From Silanimonas sp044377035 (GTDB lineage: Bacteria; Pseudomonadota; Gammaproteobacteria; Xanthomonadales; Xanthomonadaceae): a stretch of 64,000 nt of DNA. The notes beneath the pieces were generated by a model. The model was not told where the DNA came from, made no database searches, and was given only the letters and a program-made list of their open reading frames with translations. Where the stretch lies: positions 62,001 through 126,000 of the forward strand of contig NZ_JBILJW010000001.1 in the NCBI RefSeq assembly GCF_044377035.1. The letters are read 5' to 3'. How positions within the stretch are numbered: position 1 is the stretch's first letter; each line of letters opens with the position of its first letter. Position numbers and translations under genes: made by a program. Shown here in pieces: positions 49,679-57,696 of the stretch.

Positions 49679-51175
49679 ATGAGGTCCACCGTGCCGACGT
49701 CGCTCGAATCCCGCTTCACCCCCTTCCGCGAACAGATCATCGGCATCGACCAGACGTTCCGGTCGCCGTTCGGAGAGCAGGCGATCCGCTACGCGGACTG
49801 GACCGCGAGCGGTCGGCTCTATGCACCGATCGAGCGCGCCTTGCTCGAGCGGTTCGGGCCCTTCGTGGCGAACACGCACAGCGAATCCAACACGACGGGA
49901 ACGCTGATGACGCGCGCCTACCAGGCGGCGCAGGCGATCATCAAGCAGCATGTCAACGCCGGCCCGTCCGACGTGATCATCACCCAGGGCAGCGGCATGA
50001 CCGCGATGATCAACAAGTGGCAGCGCATCCTCGGCCTGCGCGTGCCCGAGCAGCTCGCGGCCTACGTCACGCTGCCGGAGCGGCGCCCCATCGTGTTCGT
50101 GACGCACATGGAGCACCACAGCAACCAGACGTCGTGGGTGGAGACCATCTGCGACGTCGAAGTGGTGCCGGCCGACGAACGCGGCCTGGTCTGCCCCGAC
50201 CAGCTCGATCGCCTGCTCCGTGAGTACGCCGATCGGCCGTTGAAGATCGGTGCCTTCACTGCCTGTTCGAACGTGACCGGCATCCAGACGCCGTACCACG
50301 ATCTCGCCAAGGTGATGCATCGCCACGGCGGCCTGTGCTTCGTCGACTTCGCGGCTTCGGCCCCTTACATCGACATCGACATGCATCCCGCCGATCCGGA
50401 GAGCAAGCTCGATGCGATCTTCTTTTCGCCGCACAAGTTCCTCGGTGGCCCCGGGACGCCCGGCGTGCTGATCTTCGACAGCGCGCTGTACCACAACCGC
50501 GTGCCGGACCAGCCCGGTGGCGGCACGGTGAACTGGACCAATCCCTGGCAGCAGCACGCCTTCGTCGATGACGTCGAGGCCCGCGAGGACGGCGGCACGC
50601 CGGCGTTCCTGCAAACCATCAAGGCCGCCATGGCCATCCGGCTCAAGGAGCAGATGGGCGTCGCGAACATCCTCGCGCGCGAGCATGAGTTGCGGGACAT
50701 CCTGATGCCCGGGCTTCGTGCGATCCCGGGCGTGCACCTGCTGGCCGACCACCTCGAGGAGCGCCTCGGCATCTTCTCGTTCTATGTCGAGGACCTGCAC
50801 TACAACCTGCTCGTGCGCCTGCTCAACGACCGCTTCGGGGTGCAGGTGCGCGGTGGCTGCTCGTGCGCGGGCACCTACGGCCACTACCTGCTGAGCGTCG
50901 ACCCGAACCGATCGCGGGCGATCACCGAGAAGATCGACAGCGGTGATCTCTCGGACAAGCCGGGCTGGATCCGACTGTCCATCCACCCGACCACCACGGA
51001 CGACGAGGCCCACGCGCTGGTCGAGGCGGTGCGTGCCTGCGTGTTGAACGCCGCCGAGTGGTCGAAGGACTACCGCTACTGCAACAAGCGCAACGAGTAC
51101 GTGCATCCCACCGATGCCGACGGCGCCGAAGCGATGCTGTCGTGGTTCGAAACCCCGGCTGGCGCGGCGGCCTGA
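49679..51175 (+). CDS. Class V aminotransferase-fold PLP enzyme
   Basis: A 498-residue enzyme of the aminotransferase class V / cysteine desulfurase superfamily. The PLP lysine is in FFSPHKFLGGPGTPGVLI near residue 255. The phosphate and ring contacts are in HMEHHSNQTSWVE and CFVDFAASAPYIDIDM. A cysteine in RGGCSCAGTYGHYLL lies where desulfurases keep a mobile loop residue. The N-terminal YADWTASGRLYAPIE is characteristic of this large subfamily. It may act on a sulphur amino acid, but function is unassigned. The stop falls inside an 8-bp stem shared with the convergent GNAT gene. Confidence 0.88.
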   Translation: MRSTVPTSLESRFTPFREQIIGIDQTFRSPFGEQAIRYADWTASGRLYAPIERALLERFGPFVANTHSESNTTGTLMTRAYQAAQAIIKQHVNAGPSDVIITQGSGMTAMINKWQRILGLRVPEQLAAYVTLPERRPIVFVTHMEHHSNQTSWVETICDVEVVPADERGLVCPDQLDRLLREYADRPLKIGAFTACSNVTGIQTPYHDLAKVMHRHGGLCFVDFAASAPYIDIDMHPADPESKLDAIFFSPHKFLGGPGTPGVLIFDSALYHNRVPDQPGGGTVNWTNPWQQHAFVDDVEAREDGGTPAFLQTIKAAMAIRLKEQMGVANILAREHELRDILMPGLRAIPGVHLLADHLEERLGIFSFYVEDLHYNLLVRLLNDRFGVQVRGGCSCAGTYGHYLLSVDPNRSRAITEKIDSGDLSDKPGWIRLSIHPTTTDDEAHALVEAVRACVLNAAEWSKDYRYCNKRNEYVHPTDADGAEAMLSWFETPAGAAA

Positions 51176-51181
51176 GGGCCT

Positions 51182-51769
51182 TCAGCCGCGCCACTCGTTG
51201 GCGATGAGCCCGTAGATCGCGGAATCCTGCCGTTCCGTGCCGCTGCGCCAGCCTTGGCGCAGCGGGCCTTCGCGCTGGAACCCCAAGGCTTCGAGCAGCC
51301 GGCACGACGCCGCGTTGCGAGGATCGACGTCCGCTTCGACCTTCTGCGCCGCGATTGCAACGAACGCGTGATCGAGGGCGAGGTGGACCATCCGCCGGCC
51401 GAAGCCCTGTCCCCACAGCGCGGGATCGAGCAGGTAGCCGATCTCCGTGCGCGGGCGCGGAGGGTCGATGCGGAAGAGCGTGACCCAGCCGACCAGCCCA
51501 GGCGATCCGGGCCGCCGCGCCGCGAACCGCAGCAGCTTTCCCCCGCGTGCGCCGGCCTCGACGTCATCGAGGAAGGCATGGGCACGTGGCAGGTCATCCG
51601 GTGCCCACGCCGCGGTGCTCCAGTAGCGCATGGCGTGCGGGTCGGCGTGCAGCCGGGCCAGTGCGGCGGCATCGGCGACAGCGTCGCGTTCCGGCCACGG
51701 ACCGAGCTGGATGCCTTCGCCCTGGAGGATCGGAAGGGCGGCAGCGTGCGGTCGGTGCGCCGAACGCAT
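51182..51769 (-). CDS. GNAT family N-acetyltransferase
   Basis: A 195-residue acetyltransferase of the RimJ/RimL-like group. The acetyl-CoA-binding motif is in IGYLLDPALWGQGFGRRMVHLALDHAF (Q/RxxGxG as QGFGRR). Later NAASCRLLEALGFQREGPLRQG is the classic GNAT end. The N-terminal strand GIQLGPWPERD and the SxAAWAP segment fit. Acceptor unknown. The ATG at 51769 lies seven bases after the mfd stop, so the two are probably co-transcribed. Confidence 0.9.
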   Translation of the reverse strand: MRSAHRPHAAALPILQGEGIQLGPWPERDAVADAAALARLHADPHAMRYWSTAAWAPDDLPRAHAFLDDVEAGARGGKLLRFAARRPGSPGLVGWVTLFRIDPPRPRTEIGYLLDPALWGQGFGRRMVHLALDHAFVAIAAQKVEADVDPRNAASCRLLEALGFQREGPLRQGWRSGTERQDSAIYGLIANEWRG

Positions 51770-51776
51770 GCCGCGC

Positions 51777-54700
51777 TCAGCCCTGCGCCAGTGTGGTGAA
51801 CAGCGCCCGCGCGGCGCGGAGACGGCTCGGTGCATCGGGCAGTTCGAGCTTCATCTTCAGCCTCTCCGGGCCGTCCATCGCGTAGACCTTGGGCTGGCCC
51901 TGGATCATCCGGATCACCGACATCGGATCGATGTTCGGCTTCGAATCGAACACGAGGCGTCCGCCGGTCGGGCCGAGATCCAGCTTGCGGATGCCCAGTC
52001 GCGCGGCATCGAGCTTCAGCTCGCTCACCGCGAACAGGTGCTTCGCCGCATCGGGCAGCACGCCGAAGCGGTCGACCAGCTCGACCTGCAGTTCCTTCAG
52101 GCGGTCGACGGACTTCGCCGCGCTGATGCGCTTGTACTGCGTGAGGCGCGCATGCACGTCGGGCAGGTAGTCGTCGGGCAGCAGCGCGGGCAGGTTGAGG
52201 TTGATCTCCGGGCCGATCGGGGCGCCGGCATCGAGGTCGGGGATCTTGCCGGCCTTGATCGACTTGACCGCGCGCTCCAGCAGTTCTGTGTAGAGCGAGA
52301 AGCCGACCTCGGCGATCTGGCCGCTCTGCTCCTCACCCAGCAGCTCGCCGGCGCCGCGGATCTCGAGGTCGTGCGTGGCCAGCATGAAGCCGGCACCGAG
52401 TTCCTCGATCGCGGCCAGCGCTTCGAGCCGCTTCTCGGCATCGCCGGTGAGTTTGGGCGGCACGATCAGGTAGCAATACGCACGATGGTGCGAACGGCCG
52501 ACGCGGCCGCGCACCTGGTGAAGCTGCGCCAGCCCGAAACGGTCGGCTCTGTTCACCACGATCGTGTTGGCGCTCGGGATGTCGATGCCCGATTCGATGA
52601 TCGTGGTGCACACCAGCACGTTGAAGCGCTGGCGGTGGAAATCGAGCATCACCTGTTCCAGCTCGCGCTCGGGCATCTGGCCGTGCGCCACCCGGATGCG
52701 GGCATCGGGCACGAGGGCCTGCAGGTCGCGGGCCATCTTCTCGATGGTGTCGACCTCGTTGTGCAGGAAGTACACCTGGCCGCCGCGGGCCAGTTCGCGC
52801 TGGAAGGCTTCGACGACGGTCTCGTTCTCCCACGGCGCGACGAAAGTCTTGACCGCGAGGCGGTGCGCCGGTGGCGTGGCGATGATCGACAGGTCGCGCA
52901 GGCCGCTCATGGCCATGTTCAGCGTGCGCGGGATCGGCGTGGCGGTGAGCGTGAGCAGGTGCACCTCGGCGCGCAGGGCCTTCAGGCGCTCCTTCTGCCG
53001 CACGCCGAAGCGCTGCTCCTCGTCGACGATGACGAGGCCGACGTCCTTGAACTTGACGTCCTCCTGCAGCAGCCGGTGCGTGCCGACGATCACGTCGACC
53101 TTGCCCTCGGCCACTTGCTCGAGCACGGCCTTGACGTCCTTGGCCGACTTGAAGCGCGACAGCACCTCGACGCGGATCGGCCAGTCGGCGAAGCGGTCGC
53201 GGAAGTTCCGGTAGTGCTGCTCGGCGAGCAGGGTGGTGGGCACCAGCACCGCCACCTGCTTGCCGGCGGCGGCAGCGACGAAGGCCGCGCGCACCGCCAC
53301 TTCGGTCTTGCCGAAGCCGACGTCGCCGCAGACCACGCGGTCCATCGGCGAGGGCTTGGCGAGGTCGGTGATGACGGCTTCGATGGCGCTGAGCTGGTCG
53401 GGCGTTTCCTCGAACGGGAAGGTCGCCGCGAAGGGCTCGTAAATCGCGCGGTCGACCGGCAGGGCGAGGCCGGCCCGGGCTTGGCGCCGCGCCTGGATCT
53501 CCAGCAGTTCGGCGGCGACGTCGCGCACCTTGTCGGCGGCGCGCTTGCGCGCCTTCTCCCAGGCTTCGCCGCCGAGGCTGTGCAGCGGGGCATGTTCGGT
53601 GGACGCGCCCGAGTAGCGCGAGACGCGCTCCAGCTGCGAGACCGGCACGTAGAGCTTGTCGCCCTTGGCGTACTCGATGACGAGGTACTCGCCGGCGACG
53701 CCGCCGGCCTCCAGCACCTCGAGGCCACGGTAGCGGCCGACGCCGTGCTCCTCGTGGACGATCGGCGAGCCGACGCCGATCTCGGACAGGTCCTTGATGA
53801 TGGCGTCCGGGTCCCGCACGCCGCGGCGCGTGCGGCGGCGCGACTGCTCGGCCTTTTCCGGGAACAGCTGGCGCTCGGTGAGGACCGCGATCGCGGGTTC
53901 GGTCAGCGCGAAGCCGGCATCGAGCGGCACGACGCCGATGGCGTAACGATGGTCGCTGGCGAGGAAGGACGCCCAATCGGCCACCGTGGGGGGCTTCAGG
54001 TCGGCGGCCGCCAGCACGTCGATCAGCGCTTCGCGGCGTCCCGGCGAATCGGCGGCGACGAGCACTCGTCCCGGATAGCTCGACAGGAAGGCGCGGAGCG
54101 CGGCGGCCGGGGCTTCGCCCTTTGCGGCGAGCGGCAGGTTGGGCGCCGGCTGCGCATCGAGCGTCAGGCCCTTCTCGAAGCGGGGGTGCTCCGGCGGCAC
54201 CTGCTCGATGCGGACATGGCGGTTCAGTGCGGCGCGCAGCTCGTCGAGGCGTAGCCACAGGTCTTCCGGCGGCAGCACCGGGCGCTCGATGTCGTGGCGT
54301 CGCTGCTCCCAGCGCTGCGCGCATTGGGCGAGCTGCTGCTCGGCCGCGGGCTCCCAGCCGGTATCGAGCACCACCAGCGCATTGGCTGGCACGTGGTCGA
54401 ACAGACTGGCGGTCCGTTCGAAGAAGAACGGCAGGTAGTACTCGATGCCGGCCGGTGCCACGCCTTCCTTGAGGTCCTGGACCAGCGGGCAGCGACGCGG
54501 ATTGACGTCGAAGCGGTCGAGCATCGCCTCGCGGGCGCGTTTGCAGGAGGCTTCGTCGAGCGGGAACTCGCGGGCCGGCAGCAGTTCGATGGCCTCGATG
54601 GCGTGCATCGAGCGCTGCGTCTCGGGGTCGAAGCTGCGCAGCGAATCGATGGTGTCGTCGAACAGTTCGATGCGGTAGGGCTCGGCGGCACCCGTCGGGA

Positions 54701-55226
54701 ACAGGTCCAGCAGCGCGCCGCGAACGCTGAAGTCGCCCGGATCATTCACCTGCGGCACGTGGCGGTAGCCGGCGGCCTGCAGTCGGCGCTTTTCTGCGTC
54801 GAGGTCGAGCTTCTGCCCCTTCTTCAGGTCCAGGACGTTGCCCGCCACCCACGACGGCGGGGCGAGGCGCTGCAGCAGGGTGGAGACGGGCAGGACCAGC
54901 ACGCCGCGCTTCAGCGCCGGCAGCCGGTACAGCGCCGCCACACGCTCCGAAATGATGTCCGGGTGCGGCGAGAACAGGTCGTAGGGCAGGGTTTCCCAGT
55001 CCGGGAAGTGCAGCACCGGAAGGCCGCGTGCCAGCGCCTTCAGGTCGGCTTCGAGACGCAGCGCGGCGGCCGTGTCGCGCGCCACGGCCACGACGAGGCC
55101 TTCATGGCGGTGCGCGCGTTCGACGATCGCGAGCGCGGCAGCGGTCGGGTTGACGGGGAGGCGCCAGTCGGCGCGCTGCTGGCCGCGGGCGGGGAGCGGC
55201 GCGGCGGGAAGGCTGGGAAGCGTCAT
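51777..55226 (-). CDS. mfd: Transcription-repair coupling factor
   Basis: Large DNA translocase that removes RNA polymerase stalled at DNA damage and recruits UvrA; 1149 residues (E. coli 1148) from the ATG at 55226. In order: UvrB-homology region (HFPDWETLPYDLFSPHPDI), RNAP-interaction domain (IVHEEHGVGRYRGLEV), helicase motif I CGDVGFGKTEVA near residue 630, motif II DEEQRFGV, motif III LTLTATPIPRTLNM, the TRG region RVGRSHHRAYCYL, and the C-terminal UvrA-binding domain. All core motifs are intact. It ends the minus-strand block next to the cytochrome operon promoter. Confidence 0.97.
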   Translation of the reverse strand: MTLPSLPAAPLPARGQQRADWRLPVNPTAAALAIVERAHRHEGLVVAVARDTAAALRLEADLKALARGLPVLHFPDWETLPYDLFSPHPDIISERVAALYRLPALKRGVLVLPVSTLLQRLAPPSWVAGNVLDLKKGQKLDLDAEKRRLQAAGYRHVPQVNDPGDFSVRGALLDLFPTGAAEPYRIELFDDTIDSLRSFDPETQRSMHAIEAIELLPAREFPLDEASCKRAREAMLDRFDVNPRRCPLVQDLKEGVAPAGIEYYLPFFFERTASLFDHVPANALVVLDTGWEPAAEQQLAQCAQRWEQRRHDIERPVLPPEDLWLRLDELRAALNRHVRIEQVPPEHPRFEKGLTLDAQPAPNLPLAAKGEAPAAALRAFLSSYPGRVLVAADSPGRREALIDVLAAADLKPPTVADWASFLASDHRYAIGVVPLDAGFALTEPAIAVLTERQLFPEKAEQSRRRTRRGVRDPDAIIKDLSEIGVGSPIVHEEHGVGRYRGLEVLEAGGVAGEYLVIEYAKGDKLYVPVSQLERVSRYSGASTEHAPLHSLGGEAWEKARKRAADKVRDVAAELLEIQARRQARAGLALPVDRAIYEPFAATFPFEETPDQLSAIEAVITDLAKPSPMDRVVCGDVGFGKTEVAVRAAFVAAAAGKQVAVLVPTTLLAEQHYRNFRDRFADWPIRVEVLSRFKSAKDVKAVLEQVAEGKVDVIVGTHRLLQEDVKFKDVGLVIVDEEQRFGVRQKERLKALRAEVHLLTLTATPIPRTLNMAMSGLRDLSIIATPPAHRLAVKTFVAPWENETVVEAFQRELARGGQVYFLHNEVDTIEKMARDLQALVPDARIRVAHGQMPERELEQVMLDFHRQRFNVLVCTTIIESGIDIPSANTIVVNRADRFGLAQLHQVRGRVGRSHHRAYCYLIVPPKLTGDAEKRLEALAAIEELGAGFMLATHDLEIRGAGELLGEEQSGQIAEVGFSLYTELLERAVKSIKAGKIPDLDAGAPIGPEINLNLPALLPDDYLPDVHARLTQYKRISAAKSVDRLKELQVELVDRFGVLPDAAKHLFAVSELKLDAARLGIRKLDLGPTGGRLVFDSKPNIDPMSVIRMIQGQPKVYAMDGPERLKMKLELPDAPSRLRAARALFTTLAQG

Positions 55227-55315
55227 GAGGCCGCGGAGTTTAGCCCTTCGGCCGCGCGTGGAACGGGTCGGCCCGAGCCGCCGCGGGGTCGGATCGCGAG
55301 GCGCGTGCACAAAGT

Positions 55316-55344
55316 CTTGACGCTCCGGGGCCGTCGCGGCCTAA
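55316..55344 (+). promoter_or_regulatory. Promoter of the multihaem cytochrome operon
   Basis: TTGACG at 55316-55321 and CCTAAT at 55339-55344 are separated by 17 bases: a 5/6 match to the sigma-70 -35 and 4/6 to the -10. The inferred start near 55351 leaves an ~80-base leader containing the hairpin at 55380-55402. It is the only convincing promoter before the five-gene operon. Confidence 0.55.
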
Positions 55345-55379
55345 TCGGCCCTAGGGGAAAACGAGCCATGCATCACGTT

Positions 55380-55402
55380 CCACGCCGCGGTCCGCGGCGT
55401 GG
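55380..55402 (+). promoter_or_regulatory. Leader hairpin of the cytochrome operon
   Basis: A perfect 10-bp GC-rich stem CCACGCCGCG/CGCGGCGTGG with a GTC loop sits in the leader, 30 bases before the first start codon. No T-tract follows, so it is not a plain terminator; it could pause transcription, stabilise the mRNA or bind a protein. Confidence 0.5.
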
Positions 55403-55431
55403 CCGCCGGTGCTTGCCAAGGGGACGCGCGG

Positions 55432-56250
55432 ATGGCGAATGACAACATCCTGAGCCACGAGCGTCTGCGCTACTTCAAGTGGTCGGCGCTGCTGATGGCC
55501 GCCAGCATCACCTGGTACGCGGTCGACACCCCGCGCTTCGGGCCGGGGGGCGGCACGGTGCTCGGCTACACCCTTGGCACCGTCGGGGCCCTGCTGATCG
55601 TCTGGCTGCTGCTGTTCGGAATCCGCAAACGCCAGTACCTCGGCGGCGCGGGCACCGTTCGCGGCTGGCTGTCGGCACACGTCTACCTCGGGCTGTCGCT
55701 GCTGGTCGTCGCCACCCTGCACACGGGATTCCAGTTCGGCTGGAACGTCCACACGCTGGCTTACGGCCTGATGGTGGCGGTGATCGCGAGTGGCGTGTGG
55801 GGCGTCGGCGTGTACCTGCGCAATCCCGGCCTGATGAGCGACCTCCTCGACGGAAAAACGCTGGAGCAGCACGCCGCCGCGCTGGGCGAGATCGACGGGC
55901 AGGCCCGTGCGCTGGCGGCAACGATCTCGCCGCGCTTCCTCGAGCTTGTCGAGGCCTCGGCCAAGGCGCCGATCGGCCTGCCGGGCTGGCGCCGGCTGTT
56001 CCGACGCGTGCCGGGCTGTGCCACGACGGCGGCGGTCGAATCCCTGCGCACGGACCTGCGCGCTTCCGAGCGCGAGGTGCGCGACCTGTTCGCGCTGCAG
56101 TTCCGTCGCCTGCAGCAGCTGAAGCGCATCCGCGCCTACCTGCGCCTGCGGGCGTGGACGGAAGTGTGGCTGGTCGTGCACGTGCCGCTGTCGCTGGCCC
56201 TGCTGGGCGCGCTGCTGGCGCACATCCTCGCGGTCTTCACCTACTGGTAG
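55432..56250 (+). CDS. Cytochrome b-like membrane protein of conduit operon
   Basis: A 272-residue integral inner-membrane protein, first gene of the operon. Four or five helices: ~residues 15-30, 40-63, 80-100, 104-122 and 248-270. Histidines placed inside or at the ends of helices (SAHVYLGLSLLVVATLHTGFQF and EVWLVVHVPLSLALLGALLAHIL) are suited to ligate two b haems, as in ferric-reductase-like or cytochrome b561-type proteins. A charged helical domain (residues ~135-240) lies between the third and last helices, an uncommon insertion. It probably passes quinol or NAD(P)H-derived electrons to the decahaem cytochrome encoded three bases downstream. No closer family name can be given. Confidence 0.75.
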   Translation: MANDNILSHERLRYFKWSALLMAASITWYAVDTPRFGPGGGTVLGYTLGTVGALLIVWLLLFGIRKRQYLGGAGTVRGWLSAHVYLGLSLLVVATLHTGFQFGWNVHTLAYGLMVAVIASGVWGVGVYLRNPGLMSDLLDGKTLEQHAAALGEIDGQARALAATISPRFLELVEASAKAPIGLPGWRRLFRRVPGCATTAAVESLRTDLRASEREVRDLFALQFRRLQQLKRIRAYLRLRAWTEVWLVVHVPLSLALLGALLAHILAVFTYW

Positions 56251-56253
56251 CCC

Positions 56254-57696
56254 ATGGCCTCGAGCTCGCCCTCCGACCCGAATGCCGCCGAACTCGACGC
56301 CCTGCGTCGGCCCCTGCGCGGCCGTCGCCTGCTGTCGTGGACCCTGCTGCTGGCCGCCCTCGCGACCTTGGCGCTGGTGCCTTGGTGGTTGTCGAACTCG
56401 GCTGCCGAACGGCAGGCGAGTGCGGCGGCCGGCGACGCGCTGAGGATGACGGCGGTGAGCGCGGAGGACATCCAGGCGCATCGGACCGCCCATGCCTGGG
56501 ATCGCGTCTGGGATGCCGGACCGCTCGATTCCGCGCACTCGGCGCTGTCCCTCGACTGCCGCGCCTGCCACAGCGAGCCCTTCGCCCGCGTGCGCGACGA
56601 AGACTGCACCGCCTGCCACCTCACGGTGACGACGCACGGCGGGCCCTCGCCGCCGATCGCCGGTGATCCGGCACCGCGCTGCGCCACCTGCCATCGCGAG
56701 CACCAGGGCGCGCAGGGGCTGGCGCTGCAGAACATCGCGCAATCCGGGCCGGCCTGCGTCGATTGCCATGCCGAGCTGGCCGCGCGGAAGCCCGAACTGG
56801 GGCTGCTCGACGTGCGCGATTTCGGCGACGCCCATCCGGAGTTCGCGGTGCGCGTGGCCGGGGACGGCGGGGCCCTGCGCAAGCTGCGCCTCGATGCCGA
56901 GCCGGCCATCGAGCCGACCGGCCTGAAGTTCCCGCACGACGTGCACCTGAAGGCCGGTATCGATGGGCCGGAGGGCCCGCAGACGCTCGCTTGCGGCAGC
57001 TGCCATCGCGCGACCGAGGACGCGCTGGGCTTCGAGCCGGTGCGTTTCGAAACCGACTGCGAGAGCTGCCACGCGCTCACGCTGGAGACCTCGCTGGCCC
57101 GCCGCAGCGTCCCGCACGGTTCGGTGGACGACGCGCTGTCGATGATCCGCGAGTTCTACAGCTTCGCCGCGAACAACACCGATCCACGCCGCGCCGAGGC
57201 CGTTCCGGGCGCGGTGCAGCGGCCCGGTGCGACGGACGCGGCCGATGCGCGATTCGTCGGACGCCCCGGCGATGCCCTGGCCCTCGCGCGCATCGAAGCC
57301 ACCGACCTGTTCGAGAAGCGCGCCTGCGCGGTCTGCCACACCGTCACCCGCGTGGCCGAGAACGGCCCGCCCGGCTCGCCGGGGGGCGATCTGCCGCAGT
57401 ACCGGATCGATCCGGTGGCGCCGGTGCATCCTTGGATGCCGGGCGCCCGCTTCAGCCACGCCGCGCACGTGCAGACCGAGTGCAGTGCCTGCCACGCGGC
57501 GGCCACTTCGACGGACGCCAGCGAGGTGCTGATGCCGGGTATTGCCGGTTGCCGCGACTGCCATGCGGGCGCCGTGGCCGAACCGACCCAGGTGCGGTCC
57601 GACTGTGGCCTGTGCCACGACTACCACCCGGCCCACGCCGCGCTGCAGGAGGCGGACGTACTCGCGGGCCGCCCGGTGCCGACGGAGGCGCAATGA
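56254..57696 (+). CDS. Membrane-anchored ten-haem c-type cytochrome
   Basis: A 480-residue protein with one N-terminal transmembrane helix (residues ~26-47, LLSWTLLLAALATLALVPWWL) and ten CxxCH haem c motifs between about residues 100 and 455: CRACH, CTACH, CATCH, CVDCH, CGSCH, CESCH, CAVCH, CSACH, CRDCH and CGLCH. Extra histidines (FPHDVH, FSHAAH, HDYHPAH) can supply distal ligands. It starts three bases after the cytochrome b-like gene and overlaps the HbpS-like gene by four. It should carry electrons across the periplasm, a role like MtrA, though MtrA is soluble and not helix-anchored. Confidence 0.92.
   Translation: MASSSPSDPNAAELDALRRPLRGRRLLSWTLLLAALATLALVPWWLSNSAAERQASAAAGDALRMTAVSAEDIQAHRTAHAWDRVWDAGPLDSAHSALSLDCRACHSEPFARVRDEDCTACHLTVTTHGGPSPPIAGDPAPRCATCHREHQGAQGLALQNIAQSGPACVDCHAELAARKPELGLLDVRDFGDAHPEFAVRVAGDGGALRKLRLDAEPAIEPTGLKFPHDVHLKAGIDGPEGPQTLACGSCHRATEDALGFEPVRFETDCESCHALTLETSLARRSVPHGSVDDALSMIREFYSFAANNTDPRRAEAVPGAVQRPGATDAADARFVGRPGDALALARIEATDLFEKRACAVCHTVTRVAENGPPGSPGGDLPQYRIDPVAPVHPWMPGARFSHAAHVQTECSACHAAATSTDASEVLMPGIAGCRDCHAGAVAEPTQVRSDCGLCHDYHPAHAALQEADVLAGRPVPTEAQ

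Noticed and set aside
51161..51192. GGCGCGGC/GCCGCGCC stem across the stops of the aminotransferase-fold and GNAT genes as a terminator
   Set aside because: The arms are separated by 16 bases with an imperfect interior and no T-tract, and both arms are coding or stop-adjacent; left as an unproven structure.
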